In this document: positions 32,098-41,355 of the stretch, piece after piece
How the letters are laid out: each line of letters begins with the position of its first letter
Position numbering within the stretch: position 1 is the first letter of the stretch
Assembly: GCA_027459465.1 (NCBI GenBank)
Contig: DAIDIH010000070.1
Location: forward strand, 1-46,967
Origin: Bryobacterales bacterium
Lineage (GTDB): Bacteria > Acidobacteriota > Terriglobia > Bryobacterales > Bryobacteraceae
Length of the DNA: 46,967 nt
Reading direction: 5' to 3'
Made by a program: the position numbers and the translations under genes
The notes under the pieces: generated by a model
What the model was told of the DNA's origin: nothing
Databases searched by the model: none
What the model saw: the letters and a program-made list of their open reading frames with translations, nothing else

Positions 32098-33252
32098 ATG
32101 AGATGGTTTGCGGCGTTGGTGCTGGCGGCCGCGGCAGTGTGCGCGCAGACGCCGGCGCAGCGCGTATCAGGGGAAGTAACCGCGGTGGACGCGGCGGCGA
32201 GTAAGTTTACCGTAAAAACCGACGCGGGCTCGACGGTTGAGGTGTCTTATCAGGCATCGACGCGGTGCCTGCGGGTTCCGCCGGGGGTGACCGATTCGCA
32301 CCAGTGGCAGAAGATCGCGGGCGGCGATGTGGCTGCCGGGGACCGGATTGTGGCCCGGGGCGCCGAGAGCGGCGGGGTAGTTGAGGCGACGGTCATCCTG
32401 GTGATGGCGAAGACCGACGTGGCGCAGAGGCGCGAGGCGGAGCGCGAGGACTGGCAGAAGCGGGGGATCGTGGGGCTGGTTACGGCGGTGGACCCGGCGG
32501 CGAAGACCGTGACGGTGACGCAGCGTTCGCGGGAGGGGAGCAAGCCGCTGCTGATCACGACGACGGACAAGACGCTGTTCAAGCGATATGCGCCGGATTC
32601 GGTGCGTTACGCGGACGCGAAGGCGAGCAGCCTTGCGGAAGTGAAAGCGGGGGACCAGTTGCGCGCGTTGGGGACGGCGAGCGAAGACGGCACGAAGTAC
32701 GCGGCCGGGCAGGTTGTGTTTGGGACGTTCGACACGTTCGCGGCGACGGTATTGCGGGTGGACCCGGCGGCGAAGACGGTGGTGGTACGGAATTTGCAGT
32801 CCAAGCAGGTGTTGACGGTGCACGCGGCCGCGGACACGCTGGTGCGGCGACTTCCGGAGCGGATGGCGCAGATGCTGGCGATGCGGATGAGGGGTGGGGG
32901 CGCGGCGGGTTCCGGCGGAGGCGCCAGACCTGGGGCGCCGCAAGCGGGTCAGCAGAGGGCCGGTGGATGGGCTGGAGCGCCGGGTGGTTCCGGTGGACCC
33001 GGCGGGGCGGGTGGAAGCGGGAGCTTTGATTTGAGGCAGGCTCTGGAGCGGCTTCCGGCGACGGAGTTGAGTGACTTGAAGGCCGGCGACGCGGTGATCG
33101 TGTCCAACAGCCGGGGTAGCGACGCCAGCAATGTGACGGCGATCACGATCGTGGCGGGGGTGGAGCCGTTTTTGGCTTCGGCGCCGCGGGGCCAGGGCGG
33201 ACAGGTGAACCTCGGATCGTGGAGCCTGGACGCGGGGATGCCGGAAGAGTAG
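32098..33252 (+). CDS. Secreted DUF5666-like repeat protein
   Basis: A 384-residue protein with signal peptide (MRWFAALVLAAAAVCAQT). It contains at least three repeated units of about 70 residues that open with a VTAVDxAAxxxTV strand, for example VSGEVTAVDAAASKFTVKT, GLVTAVDPAAKTVTVTQRS and VLRVDPAAKTVVVRNL, as in DUF5666-type OB-like folds. A low-complexity Gly/Ala/Ser/Pro stretch (about 265-310) separates them from a C-terminal unit. No enzyme motif. It sits 27 bp before the TonB receptor gene, possibly co-transcribed. Confidence 0.75.
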   Translation: MRWFAALVLAAAAVCAQTPAQRVSGEVTAVDAAASKFTVKTDAGSTVEVSYQASTRCLRVPPGVTDSHQWQKIAGGDVAAGDRIVARGAESGGVVEATVILVMAKTDVAQRREAEREDWQKRGIVGLVTAVDPAAKTVTVTQRSREGSKPLLITTTDKTLFKRYAPDSVRYADAKASSLAEVKAGDQLRALGTASEDGTKYAAGQVVFGTFDTFAATVLRVDPAAKTVVVRNLQSKQVLTVHAAADTLVRRLPERMAQMLAMRMRGGGAAGSGGGARPGAPQAGQQRAGGWAGAPGGSGGPGGAGGSGSFDLRQALERLPATELSDLKAGDAVIVSNSRGSDASNVTAITIVAGVEPFLASAPRGQGGQVNLGSWSLDAGMPEE

Positions 33253-33279
33253 CCGGACCGGACGAATTGAGGAGAAACT

Positions 33280-36171
33280 TTGGTGCTACGCACTCTGAGT
33301 GTATTGATTTTGGCGGTGTCGCTTGTGGGGGCGGCGGCGGCGCAGACAGGTGGAATCCGCGGCGCGGTGATGGATGAGACGGGCGCGGTGATTCCGGGCG
33401 CAACGGTGACGGCGACGGGGCCGGGCGGGACGAAGACGGTCACGTCGGGCGACGACGGTTCCTACGCGATTCAGGGGCTGGCGGCGGGGGTGTGGACGGT
33501 TGTGGGGGCTTCGCCGGGGTTAAAGCAGATTCAACCGACGAAGGTGACGGTGGGCGAGGGGGTGCAGGCGGCGGTGAACCTGACGCTGAGCGTGGTGCTG
33601 GAAAACCAGCAGGTGACGGTGAAGGAGACCGAAGGGCCGACGGTGAGCGTGAACCCGGAGGCCAATGCCGGGGCGCTGGTGATGACGGGCGACGATCTGA
33701 AGGCGTTGTCGGACGATCCGGACGAATTGCAGCAGGACTTGCAGGCTCTGGCCGGGCCGTCGGCGGGGCCGGACGGCGGACAGATGTTCATTGACGGGTT
33801 TACGGGCGGGCAGTTGCCACCGAAAGAATCGATTCGCGAGATCCGAATCAACCAGAATCCGTTTTCGGCCGAGTATGACAAGCTGGGCTACGGGCGGATC
33901 GAGATTTTCACCAAGCCGGGTACGGATAAGTGGCACGGGCAGGGATTTTTCGGCTACTCCGATATCGCGTTCGACGCGCGGAACCCGTATTCGACGACGA
34001 AGCCGTTTTACATGTCGCAGCAGTTCGGGGGCAACATTTCGGGTTCGCTGAACAGCAAGACGTCGATATTTCTCGACGCCGAGCGGCGCAATATCGACGA
34101 TGACGGCATTGTGAACGCGATCACGCTCAGCCCGACGTTCGAGCCGACGCCGTTGAACACGACGCTGGGGATGCCGATGCGGCGGACGGAGTTCAGCCCG
34201 CGGATCGATTATCAGGCGTCGACGAATAATACGCTGATGCTCCGGTACAGTTTCACGCGGAACGACCTGCAGAACCAGGGTGTGGGGGCGTTGAACCTGC
34301 CGCAGATGGCGTACGCGAGCCTGTTCGACGAGAACAAGGTGCAGGCGACCGACACGTACGTGATCAACGCGAAGACGATTAACGAGACGCGGTTTCAGTA
34401 CGTACACGATCTGACGAATCTGAACCCGGCGTCGCTGGCGCCGGAGATTCAGGTGAACGGCGCGTTTTTCACGGGCGGCGCGACGCAGGGGTTGGGCGCG
34501 GATCTGCAGAACCTGTGGGAGCTGCAGAACTACACCAGTTACAGCAGCGGGACGCACATGGTGAAGTTCGGGATCCGGGTGCGGGGGAACACGGACGACA
34601 ACGTATCTCGAAATAACTTTAACGGGACGTTTATTTTCAATTCGATTCAGAGTTATCAGCAGATGTCGGAGATGCTGGCGGCGGGGCAGACGTTCTCGCA
34701 GATATACAATTCGTGCACGGATCCTTCACGGCTGCTGTGTCCCGGGCCGTCGCAGTTGCGGCTGACGACGGGCATTCCGGCGATGAACGTCGGGTATGTG
34801 GATGTCGAGCCTTTCATCCAGGACGACTGGAAACTGCGGCCGAACCTGACGTTGAGCCTGGGCCTGCGTTATGAGATGCAGAACACGATCGGCGATTACA
34901 ACGACTGGGCGCCGAGGCTGGGTTTTGCGTGGGCGCCGGGAGGGGGGAAGAGCGGGGCGCGGCCGAAGTTGGTGTTCCGGGGCGGGTTTGGGATGTTTTA
35001 CACACGCTTTCCTTTAACGGATACCTTGATGGCCGACCGGCTGAACGGGATCACGCAGCAGCAGTATCTGATCAACTATCCGAATTTCTACCCGGCCATT
35101 CCTCCGGCGAGCCAGTTGCCGTCGGCGACGGCGGCGAACATTTCGACGATTGCGAATAACATCCGGGCGCCGTACATCATGCAGAGCGCGGTGAGCGCCG
35201 AGAGACAACTTCCGCTGCGATCGACCTTGTCGGTGACGTTCATGGACTCTCGAGGCGACCATCTTCTGATGCAGCGGGACATTAACGCGCCGCTGCCGGG
35301 AACTTACCTTCCGGGGGATCCGACGAGCGGGGTGTATCCCTACGGGGGCATCAACCAGATCAACCAGTACGAATCGGCGGGTATTTTCCGGCAGCAGCAG
35401 GTGATCGTAAGTTTCCGGAGCCAGGTGAACAGCGCGATTTCCCTGTTCGGGGGGTATTTCTGGAATAACGCGTATTCCAACTACGATGCGCAGACGGGCT
35501 TCCCGTCGAGCAGTTACAATCTGGCGCAGGATTATTCGCGGTCGTCGCTTGATATCGGGAACCGGGTGATGATGATGGGCTCGATCACTTTGAAGGGGAA
35601 CATCCGATTCAATCCGTTCCTGATGTATCACTCCGGGCAGCCTTTCAACATTGTGATCGGGCAGGATATCAACGGGGACGGACATTTCACCGACCGGCCC
35701 GCGTTTGCGACCGCTTCGACGCCCGCGGCCGATATTCTGTCGACGCCTTATGGCGTGTTCAACATGAATCCCGCGCCGAACCAGATCCAGATCCCGCGGA
35801 ATTACGGGACGGCGCCGGGGTACTTTTCGTTGAACTTCCGGGTGGCCAAGACGTGGGGTTTCGGAGGCGAGCCATCGGGTAGTTCGGGGATGCGGGGCGG
35901 CGGGCCCGGGCCGGGCGGTCCGGGGCCGTTCGGCGGCGGCCGCGGCCCGCGTGGCGGCCGTGGAGGGATGTTCGATACTTCGACCGGCCAGCGATACAAC
36001 CTCACGCTGGCGGTGATGGCACGAAATCTGTTGAACAACGTGAATCCGGGATTGCCGATCGGGACGCTGACGTCGCCCTTGTTCGGGGTATCGAACGCGT
36101 CGGCGACGGGATTTGGCGCGGTGAACGCGCTGAACCGGCGGATTGAGCTTCAACTTCGGTTTTCGTTCTGA
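33280..36171 (+). CDS. TonB-dependent outer-membrane receptor, Oar-like (carboxypeptidase-regulatory N-terminus)
   Basis: A 963-residue outer-membrane protein: signal peptide (about 1-21), a carboxypeptidase-regulatory-like Ig domain (GGIRGAVMDETGAVIPGATVTA), a plug-like segment (NQQVTVKET, PNGGQMFIDGF-type), then a long beta-barrel ending in the outer-membrane Phe signature FSF. GGAGGG-like GGAG lies 5-8 nt before TTG 33280 or GTG 33283. A Gly/Pro/Arg-rich insertion (about 870-895, GGGPGPGGPGPFGGG) sits in a late loop. Oar-like proteins are abundant in Acidobacteria and are thought to import or assemble surface polymers; no ligand is inferable. Its last 22 bp overlap the convergent Cas2-fold gene. 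Confidence 0.93.
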   Translation: MVLRTLSVLILAVSLVGAAAAQTGGIRGAVMDETGAVIPGATVTATGPGGTKTVTSGDDGSYAIQGLAAGVWTVVGASPGLKQIQPTKVTVGEGVQAAVNLTLSVVLENQQVTVKETEGPTVSVNPEANAGALVMTGDDLKALSDDPDELQQDLQALAGPSAGPDGGQMFIDGFTGGQLPPKESIREIRINQNPFSAEYDKLGYGRIEIFTKPGTDKWHGQGFFGYSDIAFDARNPYSTTKPFYMSQQFGGNISGSLNSKTSIFLDAERRNIDDDGIVNAITLSPTFEPTPLNTTLGMPMRRTEFSPRIDYQASTNNTLMLRYSFTRNDLQNQGVGALNLPQMAYASLFDENKVQATDTYVINAKTINETRFQYVHDLTNLNPASLAPEIQVNGAFFTGGATQGLGADLQNLWELQNYTSYSSGTHMVKFGIRVRGNTDDNVSRNNFNGTFIFNSIQSYQQMSEMLAAGQTFSQIYNSCTDPSRLLCPGPSQLRLTTGIPAMNVGYVDVEPFIQDDWKLRPNLTLSLGLRYEMQNTIGDYNDWAPRLGFAWAPGGGKSGARPKLVFRGGFGMFYTRFPLTDTLMADRLNGITQQQYLINYPNFYPAIPPASQLPSATAANISTIANNIRAPYIMQSAVSAERQLPLRSTLSVTFMDSRGDHLLMQRDINAPLPGTYLPGDPTSGVYPYGGINQINQYESAGIFRQQQVIVSFRSQVNSAISLFGGYFWNNAYSNYDAQTGFPSSSYNLAQDYSRSSLDIGNRVMMMGSITLKGNIRFNPFLMYHSGQPFNIVIGQDINGDGHFTDRPAFATASTPAADILSTPYGVFNMNPAPNQIQIPRNYGTAPGYFSLNFRVAKTWGFGGEPSGSSGMRGGGPGPGGPGPFGGGRGPRGGRGGMFDTSTGQRYNLTLAVMARNLLNNVNPGLPIGTLTSPLFGVSNASATGFGAVNALNRRIELQLRFSF

Positions 36172-36437
36172 GGATCATGCTCCGGCTTGGGCTTGAACAA
36201 GCCCCGGACGTCGCAGTAGGGCTGCATGGCGAACTGCGAGTGGCTGACCTCGGCGGCGAAGATGCGGACTTTGGGTCCGAGGTTAATCGACCAGAGTACG
36301 GTGAGGACGGTGTCGGACCTGGATTCGAAAATCCACGCGTTGCCGGGGAGCGGTTTGGCGCCGCGAGTTTCGAGGCGCGAGCGGATGATGGCGTCCTGGC
36401 CGGGATCGGCGCCATCGTAGCTGACCAAAAAGAGCAT
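36150..36437 (-). CDS. Small Cas2/VapD-fold-like protein, orphan
   Basis: A 95-residue protein. The opening MLFLVSYDGADPGQDAIIRS and the pattern LETRGAKPLPGNAWIFESRSDT, VRIFAAEVS suggest a ferredoxin-like beta-alpha-beta fold of the Cas2/VapD/SinR kind, with the first-strand Asp (SYD) in the Cas2 catalytic place. No Cas1, CRISPR repeat or other Cas gene is near, so it is a solitary member; VapD-like RNase activity is possible. ATG 36437 is preferred; an upstream in-frame ATG (36491) would place the promoter inside the gene. The 3' end overlaps the TonB receptor by 22 bp. Codon use resembles its neighbours. Confidence 0.6.
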   Translation of the reverse strand: MLFLVSYDGADPGQDAIIRSRLETRGAKPLPGNAWIFESRSDTVLTVLWSINLGPKVRIFAAEVSHSQFAMQPYCDVRGLFKPKPEHDPQNENRS

Positions 36438-36438
36438 A

Positions 36439-36451
36439 CAGATAGTATCTG
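36439..36451. promoter_or_regulatory. Perfect palindrome in the divergent gap
   Basis: CAGATA-G-TATCTG is a perfect 13-bp palindrome 1 nt before the Cas2-fold ATG. On the minus strand GATACT within it is a -10-like hexamer about 6 nt before that ATG. It may be an operator for both divergent genes. Confidence 0.45.
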
Positions 36452-36461
36452 CGATAGCCGC

Positions 36462-36470
36462 TGATACACT
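36462..36470 (+). promoter_or_regulatory. Extended -10 for the M20 peptidase gene
   Basis: TGATACACT (TGN plus TACACT) ends 5 nt before TTG 36476. It implies a leaderless transcript, or use of a downstream start such as GTG 36515. No -35 is obvious. Confidence 0.4.
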
Positions 36471-36475
36471 GGCAT

Positions 36476-37744
36476 TTGGGCGCAACGTCAAAACCGGCGG
36501 CCGGCGGACAGTCGGTGCGTGAGTTAGCGGAGCGGATCCGCGAGGCGCTGCAGAGCTTCCGCCGCGACAAGGGCTGGATTCACGAACAGCACGTGCAGGT
36601 GTGCCGCGTCCCGGCGCCGACGTTTCTCGAACAGAAGCGCGCCGAGTGGATGCAGGCGCAACTGGCGGGGCTTGGCTGGGAAGCGCAGATCGACCGGGCC
36701 GGCAATGTGGTGGCGCATCTGCGCGGCGAGGCGGCGGGCCCGTTCGTGGCGCTGACGGCGCATCTGGACACGGTGCTGGCGCCGCGGACTCCGGAGGAGA
36801 TTTACGTCGCAGAGGACGGGCGGCTGAACGGGCCTGGCGTTTCCGACAATGGGGCGGGGTTGGCGGCGTTGCTGGCGATTGCGAAAGTGTTCCCCGCTTG
36901 CGTGGCGCTTAGGGGGACTTCGCGGTCGCTTCTACTTGTGGCCAACGTGGGGGAAGAGGGGGAAGGGAACCTGAGCGGGATGCGGTTCCTGTGCCGGCAG
37001 CCGCCGTTTGGCTCGCGGATACAGACCTTTGTGGTTGTGGACGGGCCGTCGACGGATCACATTACGTGCCAGGCGCTGGCGAGCCGGCGGTTTGAGGTCA
37101 CGTTCACGGGGCCGGGCGGGCATAGCTGGAGCGATTACGGGGTAGGGAATCCGGTTCATGCTTTGGGGCGGGCGATCGCATTGTTTGCCGATACCCCCGC
37201 GGTACTGGACGGGACGCCGCGGTCGTCGTTCAACGTTGGCGTGATCGAGGGTGGGATGAGTGTGAACTCGATTCCTTCGAGTGCGCTGGCGAAGGTGGAC
37301 ATCCGGAGCGAGAGCGCGGCGCGGATCGAGGAAGCGGTAGCGGCGCTGCAGGCGGCGGTTGAGCGGGCGCGGGACGTCGAGAACGAACGGGTGACGGCGC
37401 CGCGGGGCGCGCCGGGCGGACGGATTACGGCGAAACTGAAGGAGATTGGCGCGCGTCCGGGCGGAAAGCTGGCGGAGGACGCGCCGCTGCTTGAAGCGCT
37501 GCGGGCGGTGGACGCGCACTTGGGAATTCGCGCGCAGGTGGATTGCGCCTCGACGGATGCGAATGTGCCGCTATCGATGGGGCTTCCGGCGGTTTCGATC
37601 GGCGCGGGGGGGCAGGGAGGCGGCGCGCATACGACGGGCGAGTGGTTTCACGCCGAGGGCAGGGAACTGGGTCTGCAGCGGATCCTGCTGACGCTGGGCC
37701 TGCTGCTGACCGGCGATCGGATGGCAAACGGCCGGACCGCATGA
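36476..37744 (+). CDS. M20-family zinc metallopeptidase
   Basis: A 422-residue di-zinc peptidase/amidohydrolase of the ArgE/DapE/PepT type, intracellular. Metal ligands are visible: LTAHLDTV (H96, D98), GVSDNGAG (D124), VGEEGEGN (catalytic E160 and ligand E161) and late GGGAHTTGEWF (His). The dimerisation domain carries TGPGGHSWSDYG, the usual HSW/GGHS motif. It cleaves small peptides or N-acyl amino acids; substrate unknown. TTG 36476 is the first start after a stop, and GTG 36515 is the other. It overlaps the EamA gene by 4 bp (ATGA). Confidence 0.92.
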   Translation: MGATSKPAAGGQSVRELAERIREALQSFRRDKGWIHEQHVQVCRVPAPTFLEQKRAEWMQAQLAGLGWEAQIDRAGNVVAHLRGEAAGPFVALTAHLDTVLAPRTPEEIYVAEDGRLNGPGVSDNGAGLAALLAIAKVFPACVALRGTSRSLLLVANVGEEGEGNLSGMRFLCRQPPFGSRIQTFVVVDGPSTDHITCQALASRRFEVTFTGPGGHSWSDYGVGNPVHALGRAIALFADTPAVLDGTPRSSFNVGVIEGGMSVNSIPSSALAKVDIRSESAARIEEAVAALQAAVERARDVENERVTAPRGAPGGRITAKLKEIGARPGGKLAEDAPLLEALRAVDAHLGIRAQVDCASTDANVPLSMGLPAVSIGAGGQGGGAHTTGEWFHAEGRELGLQRILLTLGLLLTGDRMANGRTA

Positions 37745-38670
37745 GCTCCGCCGTGGGCCAACGCCCCGGGCCGAAGGTGCGGCCCGAGATCCCGCTGGTG
37801 TTCGTGGCATTCCTCTGGGGCGCGACGTTCGTTCTGGTGAAGCGTGCGCTCGGCGATGTCTCGACGCTGCTGTTTCTGGCGATTCGTTTCAGCCTGGCGG
37901 CGGTGTGCCTGGGGCTGATGCTGGGCAGCAAGGCCCGAGCAACCGATGACTGGCGGCGCGATCTGCGGGGCGGCGTGCTGGCCGGGATGTGTTTGTTCGC
38001 CGGCTATGTCCTGCAGACGCTAGGGCTGGAGTATACGACGCCGTCGAAGGCGGGGTTCATCACGGGGATGTACATTCCGCTGGTGCCAGTGATCGGCGCG
38101 ATGGTGTACCGCAAGATGCCGCGCTCGATGGAGCTGGCGGGGGTTCTTGCGGCGGCGGTGGGGATGACGCTGATGACGCTGCCGGGAAGCTCGGCGCGGA
38201 TCAACCGGGGCGACATGCTGGTGGCCGGCTGCGCGGTGGCGTATGCGATGCACATTCTGGTGCTGGGCCACTTCACGCCGCGGGGCAACGTTTCGTTTCT
38301 GGCGGTGACGCAGATTGCGACCGCGGCGGTGCTGTCGCTGGCGGTGTGCGGGTGGGCGGAGCCGGTGCGCTGGCGGCCGAGCGCGTCGGTGTGGATCGCG
38401 GTGGGCGTGACCGGCATCCTGGCGACAGCGGTGGCGTTTGCGCTGCAGACCTGGGCGCAGCGGTACACGAGCCCGACACGCACGGCGCTGATCTTCGCGC
38501 TCGAGCCGGTGTTTGCGTGGCTGACGTCGTTCGCGCTTCTGGGCGAACTGCTCACGCGGCGGGCCACGCTCGGCGCGGCGCTGATTCTGGCGGGGATCCT
38601 TGCGGTGGAGTGGAAGCACGAGGAAGCCGTGCCCGAAGAACGTCTGCACGAGCCTGCCGGGTTACACTGA
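37741..38670 (+). CDS. EamA/DMT-family transporter
   Basis: A 309-residue protein with ten predicted helices and two EamA repeats: PLVFVAFLWGATFVLVKRAL opens the first, and the second begins near GDMLVAGCAVAYAMHILVLG, with ALIFALEPVFAWLTSF and LGAALILAGILAVEWK at the end. Members export or import amino acids and metabolites. ATGA overlap with the M20 gene suggests transport of the peptidase product, but this is inference. Confidence 0.93.
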   Translation: MSSAVGQRPGPKVRPEIPLVFVAFLWGATFVLVKRALGDVSTLLFLAIRFSLAAVCLGLMLGSKARATDDWRRDLRGGVLAGMCLFAGYVLQTLGLEYTTPSKAGFITGMYIPLVPVIGAMVYRKMPRSMELAGVLAAAVGMTLMTLPGSSARINRGDMLVAGCAVAYAMHILVLGHFTPRGNVSFLAVTQIATAAVLSLAVCGWAEPVRWRPSASVWIAVGVTGILATAVAFALQTWAQRYTSPTRTALIFALEPVFAWLTSFALLGELLTRRATLGAALILAGILAVEWKHEEAVPEERLHEPAGLH

Positions 38671-38715
38671 AGTCGTTCCGGCGCGGTGGTTCGAGGGGCG
38701 CCGGCGACACGACTC

Positions 38716-39648
38716 ATGAAAATTGCATTCTTGTTTCCTGGCCAGGGGTCGCAGTATGCCGGTATGGGGCGCAGTCTGGCCGAATGGTATCCGGTGGCGC
38801 GGCGGACGTTTGAAGAGGCCGACGAAGCCTTGGGCTTTCCTTTGTCGAAACTGTGTTTTGAGGGGCCGGAAGAGGAACTGCGTCTGACGGAGAATACGCA
38901 ACCGGCGCTGGTGGCGGTCTCGACGGCTGCCTGGCGCGTGCTTCGGGAAGCGGGTCTCGAGCCCGGCGTTGTGGCCGGGCACAGCCTGGGCGAATATTCG
39001 GCGCTGGTGGCGGCAGGTTCGCTTGCGTTTGGCGATGCGCTGCATCTGGTGCGCAAGCGTGGGCGGTACATGCAGGAAGCCGTGCCGGCGGGGGTGGGTG
39101 CGATGGCGGCGCTGCTGAAACTGCCGGAAGGCAAGCTCGACGGCATTCTTGCCGAGGCGGCGCAAGGCGAGGTGGTGAGCGCGGCGAACCTGAACTCGCC
39201 GGATCAGATCGTTGTGGCAGGGCATGCGGGCGCGGTGGAACGGGCGATGGCGCTGGCCAAGGCCGCGGGCGCGAAGCGGGCGGTTGCGCTGCCGGTGAGC
39301 GCGCCGTTTCATTGCGCGCTGATGAAGCCGGCGCAGGAGCGGCTGAAGGTGGACCTGGACGCCACCGAGTTTCGCGACCTCGCGTTTCCGCTGGTGAACA
39401 ACTGGCAGGGGAAGGAAGTTACTACCGGCGTGGATGCGCGGCAGGGTCTGTACGAACAGGTGCCGAATCCGGTACGGTGGACAGAGTCGATGCGTTTGCT
39501 GTCCGCCCTGGGTGTGGAGCGGTGCGTGGAAGTGGGCGCGGGCGCGGTGCTGAGCGGGTTGATGAAGTCGATTGAGCCGGGGATACGATGTGTAAAATTC
39601 GGCGAGGCGGGAGATAGGGAGAAACTCGATGCGGAGTTGGCTTTGTAA
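38716..39648 (+). CDS. fabD: Malonyl-CoA:ACP transacylase FabD
   Basis: A 310-residue enzyme that moves malonyl from CoA to acyl carrier protein. FPGQGSQ (7-13), active-site AGHSLGEYSAL (Ser90), RKRGRYMQ (Arg of the family) and catalytic His199 in VSAPFHC are all present. ATG 38716 is used; the frame 10 residues upstream lacks a ribosome site. No other fab genes are adjacent, so it is a lone copy of the fatty-acid set. Its last 20 bp overlap the DUF885 start. Confidence 0.95.
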   Translation: MKIAFLFPGQGSQYAGMGRSLAEWYPVARRTFEEADEALGFPLSKLCFEGPEEELRLTENTQPALVAVSTAAWRVLREAGLEPGVVAGHSLGEYSALVAAGSLAFGDALHLVRKRGRYMQEAVPAGVGAMAALLKLPEGKLDGILAEAAQGEVVSAANLNSPDQIVVAGHAGAVERAMALAKAAGAKRAVALPVSAPFHCALMKPAQERLKVDLDATEFRDLAFPLVNNWQGKEVTTGVDARQGLYEQVPNPVRWTESMRLLSALGVERCVEVGAGAVLSGLMKSIEPGIRCVKFGEAGDREKLDAELAL

Positions 39649-41344
39649 GGCCGCGGTAGGAGGGCTGGCGTTCGGCGCGATGGCGATGATGGAGGGTTGC
39701 GCGGCGAGGCCGAGCGAATTTCAAGGCGCGGTGGAGGATTTCGTTTATTCGTCCCTGGCGCTGTCGCCGGTTTCCGCGACACAGGCGGGGTATCACGTTC
39801 ATCAGGGCGTGCGGCTGGATCAGCGTCTGGACGACTTTTCTCCGGCCGGAATCGATGAGCAGCGGCGGTTTTTCGAAGGGTTCCGCAGCCGTCTGCAAAG
39901 CTTTCCCGAGTCGAAGCTGAAGGCCGAGGACCGGGCGGACCGCAGGATGATGGAGGACCAGATCTCGCTGGCGTTGCAGGATCTGGAGACGACGCAGAGT
40001 TGGCGCCACAATCCCACCCTATACGTCGAGTTGATCGGCAACGCGATGTTCGCGCCGTACTCGCTGAATTACGCCCCGAAGGTGCGGCGGTACCGGGACA
40101 TCATCGCGCGGCTGAAGGCGGTTCCGGCGCTGCTCGATCAGGCGAAGGCGAATCTGGTGGATGCGCCGGAAGTGTGGAACCGCGTGGCGCAGGAAGAGTT
40201 GGACGGTGACATTGAATTGATCGACCGGACGCTGCGGGCCGATGTGCCGCCGGAGTTGGGAATCGAGTACGAGAAGACGTCGGGAGCGGCGCTGGAGGCG
40301 CTGCGGGACTTCCGTAGCTACTTGTCCGGTCCGCTCGCGACGAAGCCGAGCGACTGGCGGCTGGGCCCGGAGGTTTACGCGAAGAAGTTTGCGCTGGTGA
40401 TTGCCAACGGCGAGACGCCCGCGCAGACGTTGGCCGATGCCGAGGCGGAGATGGAGCGGATTCGCGGAGAGATGGCGCGGATGGCGGCGCCGAAGACGAT
40501 AGAGGAAGCGCTCGATGAGATTGCGCAGCAGCATCCCAAACGCGAGGATTATTTCAACGAGGCGAAACGGGACCTGGAGCGGGCGACGCAGTTTGTGGAG
40601 GCGCGCGGCCTGGTGCCGCTGCCCTCGGGCGAGACGCTGCGGGTGATTCCGACGCCGGTGTTCATGCGCGGCATCTATGGGGTGGGCGGATTCAATCCGG
40701 CTCCGGCGCTGGAGCCATCGCTGGGGGGCTTTTACTGGATCACGCCGATTCCGGCGGATTGGCCGGCGGACCGTGTGGAGTCGAAACTGCGCGAGTACAA
40801 CCGCTACGGCCTCGAGCACCTGACGATTCACGAGGCGATGCCGGGGCACTGGGTGCAGTTTGAATACGCCAACCGCATTGAGCCGCGCGGCCGGCGGCTG
40901 CTGCGGGGGCTGTACGGCAGCGGGCCGTACGTGGAGGGGTGGGCCGTTTACACGCAGCAGTTGCTGACGGAGCAGGGCTATCTCGATGGAGACCCTGGGC
41001 TGAAGATGACGTTCTACAAGCAGATGCTGCGCGTGGTGGCGAACACGATTCTCGACATCCGGCTTCAGACGATGGGCATGACGGACGAGCAAGCGCTGGA
41101 CCTGATGATCAACCAGACGTACCAGGAGCGTGAGGAAGCGGTGGCGAAGCTTCAGCGCGCGCAGTTATCGTCGTGCCAGTTGCCGACTTACTTCGCCGGG
41201 TGGCGCGGCTGGCTGCATGTGTTGGCGGACGACGAGAAGCGGTTGGGGCCGCGCTTCCACCTTTATGATTTTCACCGTCGCGCGCTCAACGAAGGCGCGG
41301 TGCCGCTGCCTGTGTTGAACGGGTTACTGGCCTCACAGGAGTAA
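39629..41344 (+). CDS. DUF885-family zinc-peptidase-like lipoprotein
   Basis: A 571-residue exported protein. N-terminal signal ends MMEGCAA, a lipobox-like Cys at 24 (the -3 residue is not the usual Leu). The DUF885 metallopeptidase core has HEAMPGHWVQ (401-410, a HExxxGH zinc motif) and EGWAVYTQQLL (436-446), typical of the family. It overlaps fabD by 20 bp, with GGGAG about 10 nt before the ATG, and TAAAAT at 39593-39598 could give it a separate promoter. Role and substrate unknown; the family is abundant in Acidobacteria and Proteobacteria and resembles peptidases. Confidence 0.92.
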   Translation: MRSWLCKAAVGGLAFGAMAMMEGCAARPSEFQGAVEDFVYSSLALSPVSATQAGYHVHQGVRLDQRLDDFSPAGIDEQRRFFEGFRSRLQSFPESKLKAEDRADRRMMEDQISLALQDLETTQSWRHNPTLYVELIGNAMFAPYSLNYAPKVRRYRDIIARLKAVPALLDQAKANLVDAPEVWNRVAQEELDGDIELIDRTLRADVPPELGIEYEKTSGAALEALRDFRSYLSGPLATKPSDWRLGPEVYAKKFALVIANGETPAQTLADAEAEMERIRGEMARMAAPKTIEEALDEIAQQHPKREDYFNEAKRDLERATQFVEARGLVPLPSGETLRVIPTPVFMRGIYGVGGFNPAPALEPSLGGFYWITPIPADWPADRVESKLREYNRYGLEHLTIHEAMPGHWVQFEYANRIEPRGRRLLRGLYGSGPYVEGWAVYTQQLLTEQGYLDGDPGLKMTFYKQMLRVVANTILDIRLQTMGMTDEQALDLMINQTYQEREEAVAKLQRAQLSSCQLPTYFAGWRGWLHVLADDEKRLGPRFHLYDFHRRALNEGAVPLPVLNGLLASQE

Positions 41345-41355
41345 CCCATTCGGAT

